Below are positions 32,920 through 40,633 of a DNA stretch of 40,633 bases, piece after piece. This DNA is from Gemmiger formicilis (GTDB lineage: Bacteria > Bacillota > Clostridia > Oscillospirales > Ruminococcaceae): contig NZ_WQOH01000052.1 in the NCBI RefSeq assembly GCF_018784445.1, positions 1 to 40,633 of the forward strand. The letters run 5' to 3'. A program made the translations under genes and the position numbers. Numbering within the stretch: position 1 is the first letter of the stretch; every line of letters starts with the position of its first letter. The notes beneath the pieces are model-generated. The model was not told the origin of the DNA, made no database searches, and worked only from the letters and a program-made list of their open reading frames with translations.

Positions 32920-33834
32920 TTGAAAAACCGCCAAAATCGCCAAAAAAAGGCGCAGCCACTTCCCATACTGTTTATCTGCATCAGCGTTCTGCCTGCCGTG
33001 ATCCTAACTCTTATGTTCACGATCTGGCCTACGGCGCAGGCATTATATCTTTCTTTTACCAATGCGACCTCTCTGGGGCTTAACAACAAATTTGTGGCAC
33101 TGGATAACTATATCTATATGTTCCACGACAAATCTTTCATTCAAGCACTTATAAACACAGCAAAGTTGATGGCGGTTGTTCCCGTTATCACAATTTTCTG
33201 TAGTCTGGTGCTGGCATTCGTTTTGAACCAGTGCAAGCTGAAAGAAATGGTCTTGTATCGCACGCTTTTCTATTTCCCGAACATCGTTTCTCTGACCGTT
33301 GTAGGTATTATATGGAGTTTTGTGTTCCACCCAAATGTGGGCATCGTCAATAAGATTCTCGGTGCTGTCGGGCTGGAGAGCTTGCAGCGTTCCTGGCTGG
33401 GCGACAGCAAGACTGCGCTTTGGTGCATCGCGTTCACGCTGCTGTGGCAGGCTGCCGGTTACTATATGGTCATGCACATCGCGGCTATGGACGGCATTTC
33501 GCCGGAAATCTACGAGTCCGCAACGCTGGACGGTGCCAGCGCATGGCGCAAGCTCATCAGTATTACGATGCCTCTGATGAAAGATATTATTGGCATCACC
33601 TTTGTTCTGGCACTTTCCGGCACCATCAACCTGAGTTTTGTGCTTTCGCAGGTCATGACTGGCGGCGGTCCTAACGGTGCATCCAGCGTTCTGCTGCAAT
33701 ATATGTACACGCAGGGTTTTGTCAACGGCAACTTTGGCTATGCCATGGCTATCACGGTCTTTACGCTCGCCATCTCCGTGGCGCTGTCCATGCTGTCCCG
33801 CAAATTGACCGATGCTTCCGAAGGAGGTCAGTAA
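32920..33834 (+). CDS. sugar ABC transporter permease (MalF/UgpA type)
   Basis: A 304-residue inner-membrane permease with about six helices (first at 14-40, PILFICISVLPAVILTLMFT). The EAA loop that contacts the ATPase is EIYESATLDGASAWRKLISI (about 191-210). TTG is the start, with AAGGGGGAAACT upstream; no ATG lies near. It pairs with the next permease. No ATPase gene is present, so a shared MsmK-type ATPase elsewhere is expected. Confidence 0.92.
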   Translation: MKNRQNRQKKAQPLPILFICISVLPAVILTLMFTIWPTAQALYLSFTNATSLGLNNKFVALDNYIYMFHDKSFIQALINTAKLMAVVPVITIFCSLVLAFVLNQCKLKEMVLYRTLFYFPNIVSLTVVGIIWSFVFHPNVGIVNKILGAVGLESLQRSWLGDSKTALWCIAFTLLWQAAGYYMVMHIAAMDGISPEIYESATLDGASAWRKLISITMPLMKDIIGITFVLALSGTINLSFVLSQVMTGGGPNGASSVLLQYMYTQGFVNGNFGYAMAITVFTLAISVALSMLSRKLTDASEGGQ

Positions 33835-33835
33835 T

Positions 33836-34690
33836 ATGACACAAAATGAAAAAAGCAAAATCAGAGCAAAGGTCATCAAGTGGGTGACGCGCCTGTTCCT
33901 GATTTTGGTTGCCATTATCATGCTGTACCCTCTGGCGTGGAACGTCGTTTCTTCGTTCAAAACCAGTACAGAGTTTCTGACGGACCCCTTTGCATGGCCG
34001 CAGGGCTTCGCATGGGATAACTACGTCCGCGCTTATGAAAAATCTAACCTTGCTGCCAACATCGGCAACTCGATTTATGTCGTGCTGGAAACACTGGTCA
34101 TTATTGTGATCTGCGTTGTGCCGTGTTCTTACTGCCTTGTGCGGTATAAGTTCCCCGGCGCGAAGCTGATTTTGAACATCTACATGGCGGCCATCTTCAT
34201 TCAGGCCACTTATATTATGATTCCGCTGTTCTTGCAGATGAACAAGCTGAACCTGCTCAACAGCCTGACGGCGCTGGGTGTACTGTATGCAACGATGCAG
34301 TTCCCGTTCGCAATCTTCCTGCTGACCGGCTTCCTGCGCAGCATCCCGCGTGATTATGAGGAGGCAGCCATGATCGACGGCTGCGGCCCGTTCCGTATTT
34401 TGACGAGCATTATCATTCCTATGTGCAAACCCGGTATCGTGACGGTCTGCATGATCTCCGCTATGGCAGCATGGAACGAGTACCCGGTGGCTCTCGTTAT
34501 GGTTACCGATCCGACCAAGGCTACGCTGCCTGTCGGCCTTGCCAACCTGTATGAGATCCAGCGCTACGCTACCGACTGGGGCGCGCTGTTCGCAGCCCTC
34601 GTGCTGGCACTGATTCCCACTGTCATCCTCTTCATCGTCGGCCAGAAGCAGCTCGTGCAGGGCTTGAGCGTCGGCGGCGTTAAGGGCTAA
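33836..34690 (+). CDS. sugar ABC transporter permease (MalG/UgpE type)
   Basis: A 284-residue second permease with about six helices and the EAA loop DYEEAAMIDGCGPFRILTSI. The ATG at 33,836 follows GGAGGTCAGTA and starts 2 bases after the first permease stop; the in-frame extension to 33,812 overlaps that gene and is rejected. It forms the heterodimeric channel with the preceding protein. Confidence 0.92.
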   Translation: MTQNEKSKIRAKVIKWVTRLFLILVAIIMLYPLAWNVVSSFKTSTEFLTDPFAWPQGFAWDNYVRAYEKSNLAANIGNSIYVVLETLVIIVICVVPCSYCLVRYKFPGAKLILNIYMAAIFIQATYIMIPLFLQMNKLNLLNSLTALGVLYATMQFPFAIFLLTGFLRSIPRDYEEAAMIDGCGPFRILTSIIIPMCKPGIVTVCMISAMAAWNEYPVALVMVTDPTKATLPVGLANLYEIQRYATDWGALFAALVLALIPTVILFIVGQKQLVQGLSVGGVKG

Positions 34691-34719
34691 ATAAAATCGA
34701 ATAGGTTAGGAGAACCGAT

Positions 34720-36885
34720 ATGCTGCCCCCGAAACATTGCAACATCAATTTGACCGGCCCAATACCCCGCTGGGATGAAGCAATTCCACTGGGGAACGGC
34801 ATACTCGGTTCTCTTTTTTGGGGGCCGATGGAGCACCTGCGCATTTCCGTGGACATTGCCGGACTGTGGCTGCGCCGCCGCCCGGAGGAAAAACTCGATA
34901 AAGAATTTACTTATGCAAAACTGGTAGAGCTTGCACGGAAAGGCGATGTGGCAGAAACACGCCGTATCTTTGATACGCCCTATGCCCGCCCGACACCTAC
35001 AAAAATCCCCGCGGGACACTTGTTTTTGGATGGACTGCCGCGGGGCAGCTATCAGGCAAGCCTTGATTTGGGCACGGCGGTGGCATTCTTTTCGCAAAAG
35101 GGTACAACCATTCTGCGCGCCTTCCTCTGTATGGGGCGGCCTGTGGGAGTGCTGATGCTGCCGGAAACATACCGGGATGTGACCCTTACGGTGGAGCGCC
35201 CATCTTTCGGCGATGGTACACAGGCAGCCGAAGCAGGAAACAGCGTATCCCCCGGCAGCCTGCGGCAGCTCGCCCTGCCGGAGGCTGTCCCTGAAACAGG
35301 GAACGGCATGACCGGCTTTACCCAAAAGGTCGATGATAGAACTGCCTATACGCTGCTCTGCAAAAAATGCGGCACAACGCTGTATTATACCGCCGTGCAG
35401 GCAGAAAACGTAGAAAAAGCAAGCCGACTGGCGAAGCTTGAACTATGTGCAGCGGAAGATATGGGTGCAGAGAAGCTGCTGCAACAGCATAAACGCTGGT
35501 GGCAGCAATACTGGGGCAAAAGCAGTTTGCAGCTGCCGGATGAAACACTCGAACAGCTTTGGTACCGCGCCAATTACTTTTTGGCAGCGGGTTCCGAGCC
35601 GGGCAATGCCCCGATGCCGCTGCAAGGGGTATGGTGCGCGGATGACGACCGGCTCCCACCGTGGAAAGGGGATTACCACAACGACCTCAACACCCAATTC
35701 ACCTATTGTCACTACCTGACTGCCAACCACCCGGAGCAGGGAAAGGTTTTTCTCGACTATCTCTGGTCACTTCGCCCGCAGGCGGCAAAGTTTGCCCGTG
35801 CATTTTACGGCACAGCAGGGGAGTGCCTGCCCAGTGTCATGGACATTGACGGCGGAGCGCTCGGCGGCTGGCCGATGTATTCCCTGTCACCGACCAATCA
35901 AATCTGGCTCTGCCAGATGTTTTATGAATACTACCGCCTGACGGGGGATAAAGAGTTTCTGCGCACCCGTGTGGAACCTTACTTTACCGCCACGGCAGCC
36001 TGCCTGGAAGAACTTCTCCAAGAAGGCCCGGACGGAAAGCTGGTTTTACCGGTCTCGTCCTCACCGGAAATTCACGATGATGAGGCAGCCTCATGGCTGA
36101 CTCCTAACAGCAACTATGATTTGGCGCTGCTGCACTATCTGTTCCACACTCTGGTACAGATCGAGTACCAGCTTGGCAAGCCACGCGGCCATTGGCATGC
36201 AATGGAGGCTAAACTTGCTCCGTTGAGCGTAGATACAGAAACCGGGCTGATGCTTTCGCCCAATGAAACCTTGCAGGAAACGCACCGCCATTTTTCCCAC
36301 GCTATGGCAATCGAGCCGCTGTGTATGCTGCGCTATGAAAATCCGCAGGACCGCAGCGTAATAGATGCAACAGTAGATCACCTTGTACACCTCGGTAGTG
36401 GGCAGTGGGTAGGGTTTTCTTTCGGTTGGATGGCACTTTTGCAGATTGCCCGCAGCAATGGAAATGGTGCTTTGTATGAGCTGCACCGCTTCGCAGAGCA
36501 TTTCCTGAGCCGGAACGGATTTCATTTGAACGGCGACTACAAAAACAGCGGCGTTTGTGATTTCCACTATCGCCCCTTTACGCTGGAAGCGGATTTTCTG
36601 GCGGCACACGCAGTACAGAAAATGCTGTTGCGTTCCGAAAAGAATCATATCGAGGTTTTACCGGCCTGCCCGCAGGGCTGGAAAAATGAACCTGTTGCAT
36701 TTCAGAATTTGCGGGCAGAAAATGGTCTGCTGATTTCTTATCAGCAGACAGCAGACGGCAAGCACAGCCTTACCGTAAAAGCAACACAGGACGGAAGCTG
36801 GTATCTTTGCAACACGCATTGCTGGGTCACCTTGCAGGCCGGACAAACTCAATCTTACCAATGGACGGAGGAAAACAAGAAATGA
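34720..36885 (+). CDS. GH95-like glycoside hydrolase, divergent (putative alpha-L-fucosidase)
   Basis: A 721-residue protein with GH95-type layout. The N-terminal beta domain starts with WDEAIPLGNGILGSLFWG (18-35). An (alpha/alpha)6 barrel contains QGVWCADDDRLPPWKGDYHN (302-321), PVSSSPEIHDDEAASWL (444-460), THRHFSHAMAI (521-531) and EADFLAAHAVQKMLL (623-637), and a C-terminal beta domain follows. Glu450 fits the GH95 general acid. The usual NIN pair is DLN (322-324), and the base-assisting Asp position reads Glu623, so substrate or linkage may differ from alpha-1,2-fucosidase. No signal peptide is present, so it should be cytoplasmic. AGGAGA precedes the ATG. It is coupled to the GH112 gene (ATGA). 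Confidence 0.75.
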   Translation: MLPPKHCNINLTGPIPRWDEAIPLGNGILGSLFWGPMEHLRISVDIAGLWLRRRPEEKLDKEFTYAKLVELARKGDVAETRRIFDTPYARPTPTKIPAGHLFLDGLPRGSYQASLDLGTAVAFFSQKGTTILRAFLCMGRPVGVLMLPETYRDVTLTVERPSFGDGTQAAEAGNSVSPGSLRQLALPEAVPETGNGMTGFTQKVDDRTAYTLLCKKCGTTLYYTAVQAENVEKASRLAKLELCAAEDMGAEKLLQQHKRWWQQYWGKSSLQLPDETLEQLWYRANYFLAAGSEPGNAPMPLQGVWCADDDRLPPWKGDYHNDLNTQFTYCHYLTANHPEQGKVFLDYLWSLRPQAAKFARAFYGTAGECLPSVMDIDGGALGGWPMYSLSPTNQIWLCQMFYEYYRLTGDKEFLRTRVEPYFTATAACLEELLQEGPDGKLVLPVSSSPEIHDDEAASWLTPNSNYDLALLHYLFHTLVQIEYQLGKPRGHWHAMEAKLAPLSVDTETGLMLSPNETLQETHRHFSHAMAIEPLCMLRYENPQDRSVIDATVDHLVHLGSGQWVGFSFGWMALLQIARSNGNGALYELHRFAEHFLSRNGFHLNGDYKNSGVCDFHYRPFTLEADFLAAHAVQKMLLRSEKNHIEVLPACPQGWKNEPVAFQNLRAENGLLISYQQTADGKHSLTVKATQDGSWYLCNTHCWVTLQAGQTQSYQWTEENKK

Positions 36886-39050
36886 ATACCAAAGGTCGTG
36901 TAACGATTCCCACCGATATGGACGCAGTACCCGAAACCCTCGCCTTGCTCAAGCGCTGGGGCGCGGATGCCATCCGCGACTGCGACGGCACCGAATTCCC
37001 GCAGGAGCTGAAGGACACCGGCGCCAAGATCTACGCCACCTACTACACCACCCGCAAGGACAACGCCTGGGCTAAGGCAAACCCCGATGAAACGCAGCAG
37101 TGCTACATTATGACCCCGTTCTATACCGCTGCGGACGGTGCGCTGACCATCCCCCTGATGACGGGCATCAGCCGCGAGCTGATGAAGGTCAACGACCACG
37201 ATGATATTGCCCGCTGGTGGGAGGTCATAGATCGCACGACGGGTGAGCCTGTCCCCACCGCCGACTGGCACTATGATGCCGCCAGCGAAAGCGTTGCCAT
37301 CGATGCCCCCGCTGCCTACCATGAGTACACGGTCAGCTTTTTGGCGTACCTGATCTGGGACCCCGTCCACATGTACAACTCGGTCATCAATGACTGGAAG
37401 GATGTCGAACACCAGATCCCGTTCGATGTGCGCCAGCCCAAGACCCACGCCTACACGATGCGCCGCCTGCGCGAATATCTCGAAAGCCACCCCTATGTCA
37501 ATGTCGTTCGCTTTACGACCTTCTTCCACTTGTTCACGCTGGTGTTTGACGAGCTGCGCCGCGAGAAGTATGTGGACTGGTACGGCTATTCTGCCTCCGT
37601 TTCTCCCTACATTCTGGAACAGTTTGAAAAAGAAGTCGGCTACAAATTTCGCCCCGAGTTCATCATCGACCAGGGCTACTATAACAACCAGTACCGCGTG
37701 CCCAGCAAGGAATACAAGGATTTTCAGGCATTCCAGCGCCGCGAGGTCGCCGGGCTGATGAAGGAAATGACCGACATCGTCCACGCCTACGGCAAGGAAG
37801 CCATGATGTTCCTGGGCGACCACTGGATTGGCTGCGAGCCGTTCATGCCCGAATTCCAGAAGTCCGGCGTGGATGCCATTGTCGGCAGTGTCGGCAACGG
37901 CAGCACCCTGCGCCTGATTTCCGACATCCCCGGTGTCAAGTACACCGAGGGCCGCTTCCTGCCCTACTTCTTCCCCGATACCTTCCACGAGGGCGGCGAC
38001 CCTGTGCGCGAGGCCAAGGAAAACTGGGTCACCGCGCGCCGCGCCATCCTGCGCAAGCCCATTGACCGCATCGGCTACGGCGGTTACCTGAAGCTGGCCT
38101 GCGAGTTCCCGGAATTTCTCGATTATGTCGAGAGCGTCTGCAACGAGTTCCGCGAGCTGTACGAGAACATCAAGGGTACCACGCCCTACTGCGTCAAGAC
38201 CGTGGCTGTTCTGAACAGCTGGGGGCAGCAGCGCGCCTGGGGCTGCCACATGGTCCACCATGCGCTGTACCAGAAGCAGAATTACAGCTATGCGGGCGTT
38301 ATCGAGGCGCTGTCCGGTGCGCCGTTTGATGTGAAGTTCATCAGCTTTGACGACATCAAGGCTGACCCGAAGGTGCTGGACGGCATTGACGTCCTCATCA
38401 ACGTCGGTGACGGCGACACCGCCCACACCGGCGGCAAGGTTTGGGAGGATCCGGATGTTTCCGCTACCGTCAAGGGCTTTGTCCATCGCGGCGGCGGTCT
38501 GATCGGTGTCGGCGAGCCGGGCGGCCATCAGTATCAGGGCCGTTATTTGCAGCTGGCCGCGCCGCTTGGCGTGGAGAAGGAAACCGGCTTTACCTTGAAC
38601 TACGACAAGTACAACTGGGACGAGCACCGCGACCACTTTATTCTGGCCGACTGCCCCGACCATGACGTGGACTTTGGCGAGGGCAAAAAGAGTATCTTCG
38701 CGCTGGAAGGCACCGAAATCCTCATTCAGCGTGACAAAGAAGTCCAGATGGCCGCCCACGAATACGGCCAGGGCCGCGGCGTCTATATCAGCGGTCTGCC
38801 CTACAGCTTCGTGAACAACCGCGTGCTGTACCGCGCCATTCTGTGGGCCGCCCACGATGAAGCTGACCTGCACAAGTGGTTCAGCACGAACTACAACGTG
38901 GAAGTTCATGCCTACGTCAAGAACGGCAAGTACTGTGTGGTCAACAACACCTACGAGCCGCAGGATACCACGGTTTACACCGGCGACGGCAGCAGTTTTG
39001 ACCTGCATCTGGACGCCAACGAGATCAAGTGGTACAGCATTGAGGGGTAA
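36882..39050 (+). CDS. GH112 galactosyl-N-acetylhexosamine phosphorylase
   Basis: A 722-residue inverting phosphorylase that splits lacto-N-biose or galacto-N-biose to galactose-1-phosphate and GlcNAc or GalNAc. The N-terminus GRVTIPTDMDAVPETLALLK and LKRWGADAIRDCDGTEFPQE are characteristic. Asp313 in FLGDHWIG falls at the residue number reported as catalytic in bifidobacterial LNB phosphorylase. A C-terminal beta domain follows the glutamine-amidotransferase-like middle domain. The ATG at 36,882 overlaps the GH95-like stop and has ACGGAGGAAAAC upstream. GH112 also contains galactosyl-rhamnose phosphorylases. The fucosidase neighbours favour LNB/GNB, but specificity is not proven. No signal peptide. 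Confidence 0.93.
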   Translation: MNTKGRVTIPTDMDAVPETLALLKRWGADAIRDCDGTEFPQELKDTGAKIYATYYTTRKDNAWAKANPDETQQCYIMTPFYTAADGALTIPLMTGISRELMKVNDHDDIARWWEVIDRTTGEPVPTADWHYDAASESVAIDAPAAYHEYTVSFLAYLIWDPVHMYNSVINDWKDVEHQIPFDVRQPKTHAYTMRRLREYLESHPYVNVVRFTTFFHLFTLVFDELRREKYVDWYGYSASVSPYILEQFEKEVGYKFRPEFIIDQGYYNNQYRVPSKEYKDFQAFQRREVAGLMKEMTDIVHAYGKEAMMFLGDHWIGCEPFMPEFQKSGVDAIVGSVGNGSTLRLISDIPGVKYTEGRFLPYFFPDTFHEGGDPVREAKENWVTARRAILRKPIDRIGYGGYLKLACEFPEFLDYVESVCNEFRELYENIKGTTPYCVKTVAVLNSWGQQRAWGCHMVHHALYQKQNYSYAGVIEALSGAPFDVKFISFDDIKADPKVLDGIDVLINVGDGDTAHTGGKVWEDPDVSATVKGFVHRGGGLIGVGEPGGHQYQGRYLQLAAPLGVEKETGFTLNYDKYNWDEHRDHFILADCPDHDVDFGEGKKSIFALEGTEILIQRDKEVQMAAHEYGQGRGVYISGLPYSFVNNRVLYRAILWAAHDEADLHKWFSTNYNVEVHAYVKNGKYCVVNNTYEPQDTTVYTGDGSSFDLHLDANEIKWYSIEG

Positions 39051-39054
39051 TAGA

Positions 39055-40467
39055 ATGAGAACACCCGAAGAACAGATCCGCTATGCAGCCTCTATCACGC
39101 CAAGCCTGCGCCAGTTGGCATGGCAGCAGCTTGAATTTTACGCCTTTACCCATTTCGGCATGAATACCTTCACGAACCGCGAGTGGGGCGACGGCACCGA
39201 AGACCCGGCGCTGTTCAACCCCGATGCGCTGGATGCCGACCAGTGGGTTGCCGCAGTCAAAAGTGCCGGCATGAAGGCGCTAATTTTGACCTGTAAGCAC
39301 CATGACGGCTTCTGCCTGTGGCCGAGCGCCTACACGGAGCATAGCGTCAAGAACAGCCCGTGGAAAGACGGTAAGGGCGATGTTGTGCGCGAAGTCTCGG
39401 ATGCCTGTCGGCGCGGAGGTATCAAGTTTGGCGTCTATCTCTCCCCGTGGGATCGCCACGATGCACGCTATGGGCAGGGAAAACCGTATGATGATTATTT
39501 CGTTTCCCAGCTGACCGAGCTTGCAACAAACTATGGTGATATTTTCTGCTTCTGGTTTGACGGGGCCTGCGGCGAGGGCAAAAACGGCAAAAAGCAAATT
39601 TACGATTGGGAACGCTACTATGCAGTGCTGCGTAAATTGCAACCGAATGCGGTTTTGAATGTCTGCGGCCCCGATGTGCGCTGGTGCGGCAACGAGGCAG
39701 GGCATTGCCGGAAAGCTGAATGGAGCGTGGTTCCCGCAGAGCTGCGGGATGCAGAGCGCACGGCATCCAAATCGCAGCAGGCGGATGACGGAAAATTTTC
39801 CCGTAAAATTGACTCTCAGGACGAGGACATCGGCAGCAGAGCGGTTATCCGCAATGCAAGAGAACTTGTCTGGTATCCGTCCGAGGTGGATACCTCCATC
39901 CGAACAGGTTGGTTTTACCACCCGGAGGAGGACACTGACGTGCGCACGGCAGGCGAATTGCTGGACATCTATCTGGATGCCGTCGGTGCGAACGCCAGCC
40001 TGCTGCTGAACATTCCGCCTGATACGCATGGGCGTATTGCCGCGGCGGACTGCGCCAGCCTTGCGGAGCTGGGTGCTAAAATCCGGCAGATTTTTGCCGA
40101 CAACGTAACAGAAAAGGCGGAAATTACGGCAGATTCTGCGATTGCGCAGCACCCCATCACACAGGCTGTGGACGGTATGGCAAATACCTATTGGCAGGCT
40201 GCCTACGGACAAGAATCCGATACGATTACTTTGAAATTCCCGGAGCTGCAGAAGGTTTCCTGTGTTGTGCTGGGCGAGCATCTTCCAACGGGACAGCGCA
40301 TAGAAAGCGGCGAGATTTGGGCAGACGGAAGCAAGGCTGCCGAATTTACGGTAGTGGGACATAAGCGTATCTGCCGCTTTACCCCCGTGGATGTGCAGAC
40401 GCTTACCATAAAGATCACCGCTTCTCGCACGGAACCAACTCTGCGGCTGCTGGAAGTCTATCAGTAA
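39055..40467 (+). CDS. GH29 alpha-L-fucosidase (subfamily B-like)
   Basis: A 470-residue fucosidase. The barrel starts YAFTHFGMNTFTNREWGDG (29-47) and includes LTCKHHDGFCLWPS (78-91). The nucleophile is Asp169 in FCFWFDG, and Glu214 in CGNEAGH is a likely acid/base. A C-terminal discoidin-like domain (about 350-470, from AEITADSAIAQHPITQAVDG) is typical of GH29-B enzymes, which prefer alpha-1,3/1,4 branches such as Lewis a/x. The ATG at 39,055 has GAGGGG upstream and follows GH112 by 4 bases. No signal peptide, so it acts on imported oligosaccharides. Confidence 0.92.
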   Translation: MRTPEEQIRYAASITPSLRQLAWQQLEFYAFTHFGMNTFTNREWGDGTEDPALFNPDALDADQWVAAVKSAGMKALILTCKHHDGFCLWPSAYTEHSVKNSPWKDGKGDVVREVSDACRRGGIKFGVYLSPWDRHDARYGQGKPYDDYFVSQLTELATNYGDIFCFWFDGACGEGKNGKKQIYDWERYYAVLRKLQPNAVLNVCGPDVRWCGNEAGHCRKAEWSVVPAELRDAERTASKSQQADDGKFSRKIDSQDEDIGSRAVIRNARELVWYPSEVDTSIRTGWFYHPEEDTDVRTAGELLDIYLDAVGANASLLLNIPPDTHGRIAAADCASLAELGAKIRQIFADNVTEKAEITADSAIAQHPITQAVDGMANTYWQAAYGQESDTITLKFPELQKVSCVVLGEHLPTGQRIESGEIWADGSKAAEFTVVGHKRICRFTPVDVQTLTIKITASRTEPTLRLLEVYQ

Positions 40468-40482
40468 GGATGCAGGCAAAAG

Positions 40483-40516
40483 AGGCGTGCTGCGTTGCTG
40501 CGGCACGCCTTTCCCT
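40483..40516 (+). terminator. hairpin between fucosidase and sulfatase genes
   Basis: The stem AGGCGTGC/GCACGCCT (40,483-40,490 with 40,503-40,510) is followed by TTCCC, a poor T-run. It may be a partial terminator or processing site between GH29 and the sulfatase. Confidence 0.45.
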
Positions 40517-40541
40517 GCCAAAATATAGATGAGGGGTTGGT

Positions 40542-40633
40542 ATGGATAAACGCCCTAATATTATCCTGCTTATGGCAGACCAGATGCGCGGCGATTGCCT
40601 TGGTATTGCCGGACACCCGGATGTAAAAACACC
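40542..40633 (+). CDS. sulfatase, 5' part only (cut by window end)
   Basis: The frame starts at ATG 40,542 after GAGGGG and reads MDKRPNIILLMADQMRGDCL, then GIAGHPDVKT to the edge. PNIILLMADQMRGD is the classic N-terminal metal-binding strand of type I sulfatases. No signal peptide precedes it, which predicts a cytoplasmic enzyme unless the strain uses another route. The catalytic CxPSR motif would lie beyond the window. Its place in the operon suggests removal of sulfate from imported mucin-type glycans. Confidence 0.82.
   Translation, partial: MDKRPNIILLMADQMRGDCLGIAGHPDVKT

Noticed and set aside
31284-33089. 601-codon minus-strand frame over the lipoprotein gene
   Set aside because: Antisense to a clearly recognised substrate-binding protein and spanning an intergenic terminator; no family resemblance.
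36855-39008. 717-codon minus-strand frame over GH112
   Set aside because: Mirror frame of a strongly conserved enzyme gene; no start signal and no plausible domains.
1-40633. CRISPR arrays, tRNA or rRNA genes, insertion-sequence transposases
   Set aside because: I saw no regularly spaced repeats, no tRNA-like or rRNA sequence and no transposase motifs on either strand by eye. A tRNAscan or ISfinder search would be decisive.

Overview
The window looks like the chromosome of an anaerobic gut Firmicute, probably Oscillospiraceae/Ruminococcaceae near Faecalibacterium or Gemmiger. The reasons are the C. difficile CTn4/Tn1549-type conjugative module, a lipoprotein with an Ala/Ser-rich linker of the kind common in that group, YesMN-type sugar signalling, and GC-rich genes with strong GGAGG ribosome binding sites. 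This placement is inference; there is no rRNA or other marker gene.

Positions 1 to about 25,200 are most of an integrative and conjugative element (ICE). At the left, on the minus strand, is a two-component system (230-aa OmpR-type regulator, 343-aa sensor) with matching operator/promoter repeats upstream of itself and at the window edge. A plus-strand block follows: XRE regulator, candidate oriT, MobC, MOBP-type relaxase, a Cys-rich VLP protein and a one-gene cargo (NTF2-like). A bidirectional terminator near 5,450-5,487 meets a long convergent minus-strand transfer operon read from about 25,030 to 5,495: DUF6017 protein, DUF5348 protein, PcfB, VirD4 coupling protein, a small protein, Maff2, TrbL/VirB6-like protein, MT-A70 methyltransferase, PrgI, VirB4, cytosine methyltransferase, NlpC/P60 hydrolase (CD1108-like), DUF4315, CD1107-like protein, topoisomerase III, a 1554-aa polyvalent protein and a 66-aa protein. 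Two DNA methyltransferases and an ArdA/ArdC-like protein in one operon suggest a package against recipient restriction. No integrase or excisionase is in the window, so that module should lie left of position 1.

Positions about 25,200 to 27,860 are a scar and an island. They hold a short 3' gene remnant, a 21-bp inverted repeat, a 5'-truncated lectin/M23 peptidase gene, and then an abrupt change to AT-rich DNA carrying a 447-aa protein with an HEPN-type RNxxxH motif. That protein is a candidate RNA-targeting defence protein of no family I can name.

Positions 27,864 to 40,633 are a glycan-use locus. A YesN/YesM-type two-component system is divergent from a carbohydrate ABC importer (lipoprotein and two permeases, no ATPase). 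The importer is followed by a divergent GH95-like enzyme, a GH112 galactosyl-N-acetylhexosamine phosphorylase, a GH29 alpha-L-fucosidase and the start of a sulfatase. None of these enzymes shows a signal peptide. The simplest model is import of intact fucosylated, possibly sulfated, host-type glycans (mucin or milk oligosaccharide fragments), cytoplasmic trimming, and phosphorolysis of lacto-N-biose or galacto-N-biose.
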